The position numbers and the translations under genes are program-made. The notes under the pieces were generated by a model. It was not told where the DNA came from. It was given only the letters and a program-made list of their open reading frames with translations, and made no database searches. A DNA stretch of 64,000 nucleotides, taken from the NCBI GenBank assembly GCA_963691655.1, contig OY829328.1, forward strand, positions 72,110,400 through 72,174,399. The letters run 5' to 3'. This document shows positions 11,383-21,924 of the stretch, piece after piece. The DNA is from Toxonevra muliebris. Taxonomy: Eukaryota; Arthropoda; Insecta; Diptera; Pallopteridae. Position 1 is the first letter of the stretch, and each line of letters starts with the position of its first letter.

Positions 11383-12585
11383 ATGGCCGAACAAAACTCA
11401 TTGTTAACTTTCGATAACAATAGAAAATTGGACATAGCTCCATCAGGCCCAATGTATTTAATTATGAGTAGAATAGAAAGTAATGACACTCTAGCAAAAG
11501 TTTCACCTTTCCTTATTAAGAAAACAATTGATGGCGTATGTGGCGGTCAAGTCGACTCTTGCAAAAAGCTACGTGATGGAACTCTCCTAATAAAAACTAA
11601 AAACACTCTACAAGCCAATAAATTGGTGAAATTAACCTCTATTCAATCTTCAATAAAAATAAATGTAACTGCACACAAATTTCTCAATTTCACGAAGGGT
11701 GTGATCTACTCAAATGAATTGAGAGATATACCCGAAGGCGTTATTTTAGAAGAGCTAAAGTCTCAAGAGGTAACGGAAGTTCAAAAAATCTTAAAAAAAG
11801 AAGGTGACCAACTCAAAGAAACCGGTCTTATCATCATAACTTTCTGCAAACACGACCTACCAGAACACATTAATATTGGTTATGAAAAAACACGCATTCG
11901 ACCTTATATACCAATGCCAATAAGATGCAGAAATTGCTTCCGTTTTGGTCATACTACAAAATATTGTAAAAATAATAGATTATGCCTTAATTGCAGTAAG
12001 AATTTTCATGTTAATTCGGAATTAAATGAAAAATGTAATAGTGAACAAATTTGCGTTAATTGCGTTGAGCTGAAATCCAATTGCCATAATCATTTGGTGC
12101 TTAGCAAATCTTGTCCAGTATTTATAAAGGAAAAAGAAATACAAGCAATCAAAACATTGCAAAAGGCGGATAATAGAACGGCTATAAAAATTTATAATGA
12201 GCGACATCAATTGGATTTCTCATTTTCTTCAATGATCAAACCCAGCAACAACGAGGGAATTCGAGTTGCTCAACAATACGAAGATGAAAAACCATACAAT
12301 ACAGATTCGTCAAAAACAACAACTCTGAATAAGACTCTCTCAGCTTCATCAAAAACCAACAACAACATATCCAGCAAAACTACACCGAATATCATTCAAT
12401 TACCTAAGTCATCAATATCTTCCACAAATTCCACAAACACGAAAATTAAAGTTTTGCCTAAAAACACATCCAATCGTTTAAAATCTCAGTTGAAATCAAT
12501 AGCTAAAAGACAAAAGAAAGAAAAGCAAACAGCGAATTCCGATAGCTACGAAGATCACATGTCACAAGAAGATGATCTAAACTAA
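11383..12585 (+). CDS. I-clade LINE ORF1, gag-like nucleic-acid-binding protein
   Basis: This is a 400-residue open frame. ORF1 proteins of I-clade LINEs bind the element RNA and package it into cytoplasmic ribonucleoprotein with ORF2. From residue 182 there are three cysteine-rich knuckles. The first is CRNCFRFGHTTKYC, a perfect C-X2-C-X4-H-X4-C. The second begins CLNCSKNFH and the third begins CVNCVELKSNC. The C-terminal third is low-complexity, rich in Ser, Thr, Asn and Lys, and ends in a basic stretch (about 360-385). The start at 11383 is in a good context (TTCAAAATGG) and is the first long-frame ATG after the leader. No stop or frameshift was seen. Codon use is AT-rich like ORF2. Confidence 0.92.
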   Translation: MAEQNSLLTFDNNRKLDIAPSGPMYLIMSRIESNDTLAKVSPFLIKKTIDGVCGGQVDSCKKLRDGTLLIKTKNTLQANKLVKLTSIQSSIKINVTAHKFLNFTKGVIYSNELRDIPEGVILEELKSQEVTEVQKILKKEGDQLKETGLIIITFCKHDLPEHINIGYEKTRIRPYIPMPIRCRNCFRFGHTTKYCKNNRLCLNCSKNFHVNSELNEKCNSEQICVNCVELKSNCHNHLVLSKSCPVFIKEKEIQAIKTLQKADNRTAIKIYNERHQLDFSFSSMIKPSNNEGIRVAQQYEDEKPYNTDSSKTTTLNKTLSASSKTNNNISSKTTPNIIQLPKSSISSTNSTNTKIKVLPKNTSNRLKSQLKSIAKRQKKEKQTANSDSYEDHMSQEDDLN

Positions 12586-12599
12586 TCCACCTTCATTTG

Positions 12600-12710
12600 G
12601 GCGCGGCGGGGGGTGATTCGTGGCGTTGCTTGTTTTCTCTTTTTTTTTTTGCAATTTGAAATGCAGAAGAGCGGAGGGAAAGCGACGCGACGAATCATCT
12701 CTCGTTGCGA
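12600..12710 (+). other. GC-rich inter-ORF hairpin of the I-clade element
   Basis: The ORF1-ORF2 gap holds a GC-rich island in an otherwise AT-rich element. GGTGATTCGTGGCGTTGC (12612-12629) pairs imperfectly with GCGACGCGACGAATCATC (12682-12699), with about 14 of 18 positions complementary and the loop containing a T-run. Its place suggests a role in ORF2 translation or RNA packaging, which is inference only. Confidence 0.55.
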
Positions 12711-12808
12711 TTTACATAATTAAGCCTTAAATAAATTTCTCTTATTCTCATTATATTTATTTTACTCTTTTTTCATATCTTATTTAAATACATTTTAAAT
12801 CTATTATT

Positions 12809-15800
12809 ATGACATTAAGAATAATACAATGGAACCTAAAAGGCTACACTAATAACTACGTCCAACTACAACTAATTATCAAATTATACTCTCCTCAAAT
12901 TATAGCTTTACAAGAAACGCACATTATACAGAACAGCTTAAATATACCAATTCCTATAAATTATAATATGTATACCTACAACTCTCAACAGTCTTTTGGA
13001 GGTGTTGCGCTTTTAATTCACAATTCTCTTCAACATCAATCAATTCATATTAATAACTTAATTGATGCAGTTGCAGTAGAAATTCATTCAAAAGTAAAGT
13101 TTTCAATAGTTTCAGCTTACATCGCGCCACATACGTCATTCAGTACCAACAATTTAGAAAATAGTTTCATTAATATTTCTCACTCCTGCTTAATATTAGG
13201 CGATTTTAATGGATGGAATCAAAAATGGGGGTCTCCAATTAATAATAGCCGGGGTAATACTATTTCCAAATTTATAGATAACTCTAATTTAATCGTTCTT
13301 AATAATGGTTCTCCCACTCACCTTAGTACACACGGTACTCTTACACATATTGATATAGCTCTTGGTTCTCCTAACATTGCTATTCAAGCAAATTGGCATG
13401 TTATCAATGACCTTCATGGAAGTGATCATTTTCCAATAATTACATCCCTTTTTCCAACTCAAACTTATAACCTACCAAAACCAAGACCAAGTTTCAAATT
13501 ACAAAATGCAAATTGGGACAAGTATAAAGAACTTAACAATAGATACAATCAACATTATCTAGTAAGAAGCAACATTAATAGAGAAGCAGCAAATATTCAT
13601 AGAATTATTCTTCAAAGTGCAAACGAATCGATACCACAAAAATCAAAAAGTAATTCAATACACTACGTTCCTTGGTGGAACAAAAAATTGTCACTCTTAA
13701 AAATAAACAAATCGAAAGCTTGGCACAATTTTAAAAGAAATATCTCTACTGAAAATCTTATTAACTTTAAGAAAGCGAATCCCATTTTTAAATTAGAGTT
13801 AAGAAAAGCCAAAAAAGATTCCGTTCTGAAGTTTACAGCTGAAATAAATCCAAACAGTCCAATCCAAAAAATTTGGTCTAATATTAGAAGATTTTGTGGA
13901 CTTAAACCTGTCTTCAACATACACTGCATAGAAGACACAAACTCACCCCCTACAGCAATCACAAATAAATTTGAAATAGCTAAAGAATTCGGCAAACTAT
14001 GGTCCTCTGAAGCTTCAGACGTAAATTTTCACAGAATTTTCAGAGAAGCTAAATCCAAGTGCATTTCTGCCTCTGTCTCTTTTAAGCCTAGCAATAGAGC
14101 TTCATTTATGGAAAATGACATAACCTTCATTGAATTGGAAATAGCATTACAAAAATTGAAGGGAAATACCCCAGGTATTGACAGAATTTCTTATACTATG
14201 CTTCGAAACTTGTCCACCGACGTCAAATCTAGGCTATTATGTCTTTATAATAATATTTTCAACAGTACGATTCCTCAGTTATATAAAATTAGTACCGTGA
14301 TTCCAATTTTAAAACCTATTTCAGACAAAACAAAACTTAAATCTTACAGGCCCATTTCTCTAAATCCATGTTGCTCAAAAGTTTTAGATAAAATCATTGC
14401 GAACAGACTTTGGTGGTTTGTTACATCTAACAAATTACTTAATAGACAACAAGTTGGTTTCAAAAAGGGAATTTCGGTATCTAATCCTCTAATTTACTTA
14501 GATTATTTGATTACCAGTTCTCTTTCTGCAAAAAGACATATTTCCATAATATCTCTAGACTTTACAAAAGCTTTTGATAAAATTGGAATACATACGATTT
14601 TAGATCAATTAGCAACATGGAAGATTGGCCCTAAGATTATAGTTTATGTAAAAAACTTCATGATGAATCGGAAAATTAGGGTAAGAGTGGCAAATTATTA
14701 TTCTGAAATATTTCCCCTTACAAATGGTATACCACAGGGCTCTCCTCTTTCTGTCGTACTATTTTTAATTGCATATGATAAACTGAGTCAAATAATTTCA
14801 ATAAGAAAAGACTTAAAGCTTTGCGCTTATGCTGATGATTTTTACATCGTAAAAGATCTCAGCAAAGATAAAAACATAACCCTTGATCTAAGTAGCTTAA
14901 TTGGCAGCATCCAATCTTGGTGCAATTATTCTGGAGGTGAACTCTCTCTTCATAAATGTAAACATTTGCATATTTGCAGAATGCATACCTGCTCTTTCCA
15001 AATTAACTCGAACAGATTTAGGATACTAAGTGTAGAAAATTTAAAGATACTTGGTATAATATTTAATAAAAGATATTCCTGGAACTCTCAAATTAATTCC
15101 CTGATTTTAAATTTATCTAAAAGACTTAACATAATAAAATGTTTAGCTAGCAGCAAATTCAATTGTCATATTCTCTCACTCATATCAGTGGTTAAATCGA
15201 TAATTGTATCAAAAATAGATTATGGACTTTTCCTTTATGGTTATGCTCCTAATTCTCAACTTAAAAAAATAAAAACAGTTTTATACTCTTCCATTAGATT
15301 GGCTTTCGGTGCTTTTCGCACAACCCCAATAAATAACATGCTATTCGAATCAAACATATTAACAATCGAGAATAGCAGAGACCGAATTACAGCAAATTTA
15401 CTACAAACATTGCAAAAACCGTACACTCCAACATCCGGCATTCTGGAAAGAGTTAATCGTAACAAAAGGAAACATAAAAATATTACATCAGTAATCCACA
15501 GAACATTAAATTTATGCAACGATTTAAACATTCCGGTTGACTCTAATAAAAATTTTTTGTTGAAAAATCCGCCTTGGTTATTTAATTTTAAATCAATTAA
15601 CTGTGCTCTTAGTCAATTTAAAAAATCAATTACATCTCCTGAAATTTTTAGTTCAAAATTCTTAGAAATAAAAAACAGATTTTCAAATTACACTTTTATT
15701 TATACAGACGGATCCATAGTAAATGGTAACATTAGTTATAGCGTCACTTACTCTGATTCTGTTATAAAAACTGCTCATCTTCCTTCCTACACTTCTATTT

Positions 15801-16513
15801 ATTCAGCTGAATTAATTGCAATATACGAAGCTATAAAAATAGTACAATTTCAATCCGGGAATTTCATGATATGCACTGACTCTCTTTCTTCAATTCAAGC
15901 AATACACAACATAAATAACAATTCGCATTACTGCATGTTAGTAAGAGATATATTAATAGATAACTTTCCAAAAATCATAATTATGTGGATTCCAGGTCAT
16001 ACTCAAATAACCGGCAATGAGTACGCTGATCAGTCAGCGAAAAATGCTCATAACGCCCCTCTTACCACAACACCTAATCTTAACTTTAAGGATATACGTA
16101 ACTTCGTTAAATTTCATTATGTGGATAAACATAAATCTTTGTGGAATGACTGTTCAACGTGGTATAAAACCATTAATTCTATTCAAAGCAGTATCCAACA
16201 GCTCTCTCAAATTGAAACTAAAGATGTAACAAGATTGGACCTTATTAAGATATACCGATTAAGATTTGGCCACTCTAGAATCTCACATGAACATCTTTTA
16301 AACAGAAATATCTCGCCTTTCTGTCAATACTGCAATTGTAATATGAGAATTAATACTCAACATCTACTAATGGACTGTACTTATTTCAACAATTTTAGGT
16401 CAGAAATTTTTGGTAACCAAAATCCTACTATTTTTCTCTCTGAACTTTCTTCCGTAAACATAATAAAAATTATTAAGTACTTAGAAAAAACTTCGCTGTA
16501 CTATTCTATATAA
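12809..16513 (+). CDS. I-clade LINE ORF2: endonuclease, reverse transcriptase, RNase H
   Basis: This is a 1234-residue uninterrupted polyprotein that nicks the target and reverse-transcribes the element RNA there. Residues 1-225 form an APE-type endonuclease: IIQWNLKGY at the start, ALQETH near 34-39, GDFNGW at 131-136 and SDHFPI at 205-210. The reverse transcriptase spans about 450-750: KSYRPISL, DFTKAFDKI, GIPQGSPLSVVLF and the catalytic YADD at about 674-677. RNase H spans about 960-1085, with YTDGS at 965-969, SAELIAIYEA, TDSLSSIQA and WIPGHTQITGNEYAD. A C-terminal C-X2-C...H-X4-C cluster (CQYCNCNMRINTQHLLMDC) follows. The ATG at 12809 immediately precedes the conserved endonuclease strand. 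All catalytic motifs are present and no decay is visible. Confidence 0.95.
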   Translation: MTLRIIQWNLKGYTNNYVQLQLIIKLYSPQIIALQETHIIQNSLNIPIPINYNMYTYNSQQSFGGVALLIHNSLQHQSIHINNLIDAVAVEIHSKVKFSIVSAYIAPHTSFSTNNLENSFINISHSCLILGDFNGWNQKWGSPINNSRGNTISKFIDNSNLIVLNNGSPTHLSTHGTLTHIDIALGSPNIAIQANWHVINDLHGSDHFPIITSLFPTQTYNLPKPRPSFKLQNANWDKYKELNNRYNQHYLVRSNINREAANIHRIILQSANESIPQKSKSNSIHYVPWWNKKLSLLKINKSKAWHNFKRNISTENLINFKKANPIFKLELRKAKKDSVLKFTAEINPNSPIQKIWSNIRRFCGLKPVFNIHCIEDTNSPPTAITNKFEIAKEFGKLWSSEASDVNFHRIFREAKSKCISASVSFKPSNRASFMENDITFIELEIALQKLKGNTPGIDRISYTMLRNLSTDVKSRLLCLYNNIFNSTIPQLYKISTVIPILKPISDKTKLKSYRPISLNPCCSKVLDKIIANRLWWFVTSNKLLNRQQVGFKKGISVSNPLIYLDYLITSSLSAKRHISIISLDFTKAFDKIGIHTILDQLATWKIGPKIIVYVKNFMMNRKIRVRVANYYSEIFPLTNGIPQGSPLSVVLFLIAYDKLSQIISIRKDLKLCAYADDFYIVKDLSKDKNITLDLSSLIGSIQSWCNYSGGELSLHKCKHLHICRMHTCSFQINSNRFRILSVENLKILGIIFNKRYSWNSQINSLILNLSKRLNIIKCLASSKFNCHILSLISVVKSIIVSKIDYGLFLYGYAPNSQLKKIKTVLYSSIRLAFGAFRTTPINNMLFESNILTIENSRDRITANLLQTLQKPYTPTSGILERVNRNKRKHKNITSVIHRTLNLCNDLNIPVDSNKNFLLKNPPWLFNFKSINCALSQFKKSITSPEIFSSKFLEIKNRFSNYTFIYTDGSIVNGNISYSVTYSDSVIKTAHLPSYTSIYSAELIAIYEAIKIVQFQSGNFMICTDSLSSIQAIHNINNNSHYCMLVRDILIDNFPKIIIMWIPGHTQITGNEYADQSAKNAHNAPLTTTPNLNFKDIRNFVKFHYVDKHKSLWNDCSTWYKTINSIQSSIQQLSQIETKDVTRLDLIKIYRLRFGHSRISHEHLLNRNISPFCQYCNCNMRINTQHLLMDCTYFNNFRSEIFGNQNPTIFLSELSSVNIIKIIKYLEKTSLYYSI

Positions 16514-16868
16514 TAATTAATTTAATCAATTTTTCTTTATTTCCTAATGTTATTCATCTTAATTATGATTAATTTTAACAATTCCTCATATTCTCTCATA
16601 TTTTGTATTATATTATAGATTTTAAGAAATACTAAATTAAAATTATTCTTAGCATTTAATTTTTCTACTTAAAACTTCATCGATTGTAATACTTATTTCA
16701 TTATTTTAATTTACTTAAAATTTAAAACGGAAAAGCCTTTCTCGTTACTACCATACCATACAATATCATTACTTACACAAGTTAATTTCTCTTAGTTTTA
16801 AGTGCTGAAGGCCTTAGTCGCCATTGCTACTTTTATATTAGCTTATAATTTATAATTCTAAGTTAATA

Positions 16869-16899
<31 letters not shown>

Positions 16900-16913
16900 T
16901 TTTTTTTTGGAAA

Positions 16914-18035
16914 TAGGTTGAATAGTTTTGAAACTGCTTTATTTTGACTATTTGTAAAGCATTTCACCATTATTGTTTTAATTGAAAACACTATTTTTTA
17001 ACATATTTTTATGCATAACTGAATGGTATGTAATTAATTTTAATAAAGTACATAGATATCGTACCTTAGAAACTGCTGAGTTTTGCCCACTTGTAAACCG
17101 TTTGACCACACTGTGAATCGGCTGGTATTTGCCTTAGAGTTTTTCAAAAAAGGATATCTTCCCTTGCGTGTGTGTGTCTGTGTATGTGACATCTTCAGTT
17201 TTACTGTATGTGCTGCCTGCCACTTGTTATTTTTTATTGTTGTTTTTGGTTATCCTTACTTAACATTGACATATGTTTATCATTAAAAGGATGTTAATGC
17301 CAAATTTAATTTAGCAGCAGAAATTTATGGGTCTCAAAGTGAGAGACAATCTCTTTGCTATTTTTTTTCCTATTTTTTTTTTTGGGATTCTTTTGGTTTC
17401 CAGCCAATATTGTCACGTGATATACGAGTAATGCGTATATATGTTTTCCATATGCTACATAAATATGTAATAACCTAACAAGAATATTCATTTGTTTTGT
17501 TTTTTTCATTGTTTTGTAATGAAGAATAAATATAATAAATATTAAAATAAAGCTGCACTGTATTTGCCAGATATGCATGCAGGCACATACATAGGTATAT
17601 TTATATGTATACATTATATATTAAGTCGGTTACAGACAGACTTGCAGACAGACAAACAATTGCACAGAAATACATAAACACATTCACCATCCATTCATGC
17701 ATAATAAAAAATAAAACAACAAACAAGCAAGGATATCATTTATTTTGTAAGTAACGTGACAATGACAACAAAATAGATTGTACGTACATACATAGGAAAT
17801 TTAAGCATGGGTTATTGAATCCATGGTTTTTAAGATCATGGTTGTAGGATCGAAATTCAGAGGTCTTCTCGATATTCAAAAGTTCACTGAGCTTACTCTT
17901 TAAAGTTTGTCTCAAAATGTTTTCAAAGGAGCTCCCACTTTACAGAAGAAGAGAGAAGGCAAAACGGTTTCAAATCTACGGACTTGAGGTAATAATTTCT
18001 TAATGTCTTATTTTTGAAGAGCTTAATGAAGGTTT
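16914..18035. other. non-coding, simple-sequence rich
   Basis: This region contains GTGTGTGTCTGTG (about 17168), ACATACATAGG-type words (17586-17800), CAGACAGACTTGCAGACAGAC-like repeats near 17635-17655 and T-runs. No gene was recognised. Confidence 0.5.
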
Positions 18036-18039
18036 TTGG

Positions 18040-18960
18040 TCTAATTTTTTATCTGTTTTCAAGTTTGAATTTGGTCTAAATTTTGTTTTGAATTCTGTTT
18101 TGATTTTTGTTTTAAATTTCTGTCTGAATTTGAAGTGAGTTTTGGACTGAATTTTGATCTGAATTTTTGGGCTTAATTTTTGCTCTGAGTGCTAGTTGGT
18201 TTTTGGGCTGTTTTTGGTATGATTTTTGGTCTAAATTTCGGTAAAATTTTTGGTATAAAGTTTCGGTAAAATTTTTGGTATAAAATTTCCGTAAAATCTT
18301 TGATCTAAAATTTTGGTAAAATTTTTGGTATAATATTTTGGTAAAATTTTTGATCTAAAATTTCGGTAAAATTTTTGGTATAAAATTTTGGTAAAACTTT
18401 TGGTCTAAAATTTCGGTAAAACTTTTGGTCTAAAATTTTGGTAAAATCTTTGGCCTAAAATTTTGGTAAAATTTTAGGTCTAAAATTTTGGTAAAATTTT
18501 AGGTCTAAAATTTTGGTAAAATTTTTGGTATAAAATTTCGGTAAATTTTTTGGTATAAAATTTCGGTAAATTTTTTGTATGAAATTTCGGTAAAATTTTT
18601 AGTAAAAAATTTCGGTAAAATTTTTGGTATAATATTTTGGTAAAATTTTTGATCTAAAATTTCGGTAAAATTTTTGGTATAAAATTTCGGTAAAAGTTTT
18701 GGTCTAAAATTTCGGTAAAATTTTTGGTCTAAAATTTCGGTAAAATTTTTAGTCTAAAATTTCGGTAAAATTTTTGATCTAAAATTTCGGTAAAACTATT
18801 GGTCTGAATTTGGTAAAAATTTAAGCCTGAACTTTAATCTGCATTTTGGTTTGATTTTTGACTTAAATTTTGGTTTGATTTTTAGTCTCTTTTTGATATA
18901 ATTTTTTGACTGAATTTTATTATAATTTTAATATGAATTTTAGGGAGCGGATTGAAATTC
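18040..18960. repeat. 25-bp satellite array (GGTCTAAAATTTCGGTAAAATTTTT)
   Basis: The core (about 18230-18830) repeats a 25-base unit composed of TAAAATTTTTGGT, CTAAAATTTCGG and close variants, about two dozen times with few indels. The edges (18040-18230 and 18830-18960) grade into irregular TTTGGTCTGAATTTTG words like those at 10.3 and 46 kb. It is non-coding. Confidence 0.9.
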
Positions 18961-18964
18961 TGTC

Positions 18965-20290
18965 TGACCGAAATTCTATTTTCGCTTGTTGTTTTTTGTA
19001 GGCAAAGTTTTTAGACAGAATGTTGTTGAACAGAATTTTGAGACACAAAATTTTTTAAAAGCAGAATAATGTGACCAGAATTTTCAAATAGAAAATTTTG
19101 ATATTTCGAATTTTGGACCAGTCATTATATCGACACCCGTGAATTTGATCGAAATTTTCGTTTGGATTTCACTCAAATTTTTAGTGTAAAATTGGCCTAA
19201 ATTTTACAGTCATTTTTAGTGTGAATTTGGTCTGAATTTTTGGACAGGATTTCATGTCTGAAGTTTAGTTTGCTTTTAGTCTAGTTATTTATATGATATT
19301 CTGCACTTTGAAAATATCAGGCACTAATCTAAAAAATCAGACACAGAACTAAAAAAAAAAAAAATATAATAGTTTCGAAAGAAAGGTTCCTATAGCAGGA
19401 AATATATACCGCCTTAAGGGATAATTACTTTTTATTTCTACCTTAGCATGTTAAGTTCCTAGCTCCATTCTTGAAAAATATCTGCAGACTTCCAAGATAT
19501 GTAAGATATGCAGAAATTTAAATCTGAGGGACGTATGCTTTCAGCAATGGAATCGAAACAAATTCCGAAAGGAATAAGATTTCTGGAACTAAAAAATAGA
19601 TCCGGTCGAAATAATAAGTTTAAGTTCAATGTAGAGCAAAATGTTGAAACTTATACTTTTTTTGTTCAAGCCAAAGTGGAACTATATTCGGAATGATTGG
19701 AAACCGTCTTCTTTCAATTCATCAATCGTTTCGTTCTTCGTTTCCCAGTTCAACTATTGATCACTCTATTTCCTACGGGGAACATACAGCTACATAAAAA
19801 TAAATAAATTTTTATCTTTGCATTGGTGAATGTGTACAAAAAAAAAAAGAAAAAGAAACGGCACCCAAAAAAGAGAGTAGGTAGGTAGAAAAAAAAAAAT
19901 TTAGTAGAAAAAATATTACCGCCAAAAATACAATAAAAAAAAATGTTGTCTTTAAAACAAAAAAAATTGTGCTACTTCGTTGTAATAAAATTTCAGAAAT
20001 TTGCATAAGTATCTAATAAAATATGTTGTTGTTGTTATTTCTATTGTCCTTTATTGTCATTGCTTTGCACTTACATACCTACATACGCTTTTTTTTTCTT
20101 TTATGCTTATGTATGTGTATGTAATTTTTCAAAAGTCTCCTTAATTCTTTTATTGCCTAACAAAGCATGCCTGAGTTGTCTGTAAAGTAAGTATCTAATA
20201 TGCATGTGTATGTATATGCATTTGTATGTTGCTATGTATGTATATAAATCGCACGATCGCAGCACGTGAGTATATGTACTTACCTTCTAT
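18965..20290. other. non-coding, no recognised feature
   Basis: TTTTGGTCTGAATTT-like words persist to about 19260. An open frame at 19508-19696 shows no family motif and is not called. A-rich tracts (19837-19970) and ATGTATGTGTATG words (20105-20240) precede the Tc1 element. Confidence 0.5.
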
Positions 20291-20639
20291 ATACAGTGCC
20301 GGTCATATAATTTGCAACTAAAATCACTTGCACTTTAAATGACTTCTTAAGCTCACTAAAATAATTTTTATCAAAAATCTTTTTTATTCAAAACAAAGTG
20401 TATTTATTGCTATTTATTATAAAAAATTAAAAGTACAATATTATGTTGCAAATAAATAAAGAAAGAAGTAATATTACATTAAAGTCTGAATTGAAGAGGT
20501 CAAAACATTTGCAACTAGAAAAAGTTAATGTGAAAATTGAAAAAAAATCGAAAAAGTTTTCAAAACTTTGTCGCATATTCATTATTAGCGAACACTGTTG
20601 GATGTCTACGTGGCATTGGCTCTATTAAATGTTTCGCCT

Positions 20640-21475
20640 GATCGATTTGAGCTCGCTTCCATTGCTTTTGGACATCCTCATACAGATCCTCTAGTTTCTT
20701 AAACGTTTCGTTCTAGTTTTTCGCTTCACGAGCATCTAATGGCTCTCCATTGAGTTTAGATCGGGTGACTGTACTGGAGAAATGAGAAGTTGTACAATTT
20801 TTTGCGACAAGGCAAGCTTTTACCAATTTAGACGTGCGCCTTGGAGATGATCCTGTGGGAACGTCCAATCAGGCGGCATTTCCAAGCTAGCTCGCGTAAG
20901 TATAATGTCTCTTAAATCGTTTTTATAATCGTATTTCATAGTTCCCCGAATATGATGCGTTGGATCCATACCATTAGCTGAAAAGAAGCCCCAGACCACA
21001 GCACAACCTCCTTGGTGCTATACCGTACCCTGTGTATGTCTACGGTTGACTCTTTTACAGTGTGGCCTTCTCAAAAATTTTTTTCCGTCAATTAATTTTG
21101 CTCTCATCTAAGAAAAAAACATTTTGCAAGATTGAAAGGTCCAGGTTTTGTATTTATGATTGAATTTTAAATGAGCTAAGCGATTTTTCTTATCGGCAAT
21201 ATTGCATGCGCTTTATCCACTTTTTCTAGGTTGTCGCTTGATTTTCGATAATGATATATTCAACTAAAGTGTACTTTTTACATCTTTGGGCTCACTTTCT
21301 GATTCACTTTCATCAATTTTGTGATTTAATTAGTTTTTCTACAAGTTTCTTTGCGAGGTCTTCCACCTGTATGACTCCGATCAGCGATACCGCTGTTAAC
21401 AATTCGCGAAATCGTCGATTTGTGTATTGAATATTTTTTTAAAATTTCTTTTTGAAATAAACTATTTGTCCCCCT
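20640..21475 (-). pseudogene. Tc1-type transposase, 5'-truncated and frameshifted
   Basis: From 21475 downward on the minus strand are the second DNA-binding helix and linker (STISRIVNSGIADRSHTGG then RPRKET, about 21345-21420), the first catalytic region FFLDESKIN (about 21090-21125), VVWGFFSANGMDP (about 20965-21005), and a degenerate FPQDHLQGARLNW (about 20830-20870) where active Tc1 proteins have a QQDNDPKHT-like motif. The C-terminal region continues into the left arm. The N-terminal part of the DNA-binding domain is missing, several frame changes are needed, and the second catalytic Asp motif is altered. It is inactive. Confidence 0.8.
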
Positions 21476-21682
21476 TTGAATTTAAGCCCAATTGAGAGAC
21501 ATTGGATGCTCGTGAAGCAAAAGATTGGCACGAATACATTTAAGAATAAGGAGGATTTGTATGAGGATGTCCAAAAGCAATGGAAGCGAGCTCAAATCGA
21601 TCAGGCGAAACATTTAATAGAGCCAATGCCACGTAGACATCCAACAGTGTTCGCTAATAATGGATATGCAACAAAGTTTTGA
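21476..21682 (+). pseudogene. inverted extra copy of the Tc1 transposase C-terminus
   Basis: This is an open frame of 68 codons. It begins with LSPIERHW, the conserved DDE glutamate block of Tc1 transposases (consensus LNPIEN-W), then runs VKQKIGTNTFKNKEDLYEDV and ends in MPRRHPTVFANNGYATKF. It is the plus-strand twin of the C-terminus encoded on the minus strand in the left arm. It is only a module, with no DNA-binding domain or Asp residues. It is better preserved than the left copy, so the arms have diverged since duplication. Confidence 0.85.
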
Positions 21683-21924
21683 AAACTTTTTCGATTTTTC
21701 TTCAATTTTCACATTAACTTTTTCTAGTTACAAATGTTTTTAACCTCTTCAATTCAGACTTCTTTCTTTTTTTATTTGCAACATAATATTGTACTTTTAA
21801 TTTTTTATAATAAATGGCAATAAATACACTTTATTTTGAATTAAAAAAGATTTTTGATAAAAATTATTTTAGTGACTTTAAAAAGTAATTTAAAGTGCAA
21901 ATGATATGATCGCCACTGTATGTA

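Larger units (their letters stand above)
11104..16896 (+). mobile_element. full-length, apparently intact I-clade non-LTR retrotransposon
   Basis: The element is about 5.8 kb with a 5' untranslated leader (11104-11382), a gag-like ORF1, a 223-bp gap, and ORF2 with endonuclease, reverse transcriptase and RNase H. Its 3' untranslated region (16514 to about 16866) ends in TAATAATAATAATAA instead of poly(A), a hallmark of the I factor. It sits between near-identical poly-T flanks (about 11089-11103 and 16897-16908), read as the target-site duplication, so the left boundary is uncertain by a few bases. Both ORFs are uninterrupted, unlike every other retroelement in the window. This suggests a recent, possibly still mobile insertion. 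The leader probably holds the internal promoter, but no motif was proven. Confidence 0.93.
20294..21918 (-). mobile_element. Tc1-like element with ~440-bp inverted ends (5' end replaced)
   Basis: The 1.6-kb element is bounded by CAGTG and CACTG and flanked by TA on both sides (20292-20293 and 21919-20920 region end, at 21919-21920), the target duplication of Tc1/mariner elements. The two ends are inverted copies far longer than a normal Tc1 terminal repeat. The arms 20294 to about 20765 and about 21480-21918 match at high identity and both carry the C-terminal transposase coding region. The rest of the gene, from the helix-turn-helix down to the C-terminus, lies on the minus strand between them. 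The N-terminal 5' end has thus been replaced by an inverted duplicate of the 3' end. It is non-autonomous, but its ends are intact and could be mobilised in trans. Confidence 0.85.

Noticed and set aside
12022..12210. Minus-strand frames opposite ORF1 and ORF2 of the I-clade element
   Set aside because: They are shadows of strongly supported plus-strand coding sequence.
18230..18830. Possible CRISPR-like array
   Set aside because: Units are contiguous 25-mers without unique spacers, and the DNA is insect nuclear. It is a satellite.
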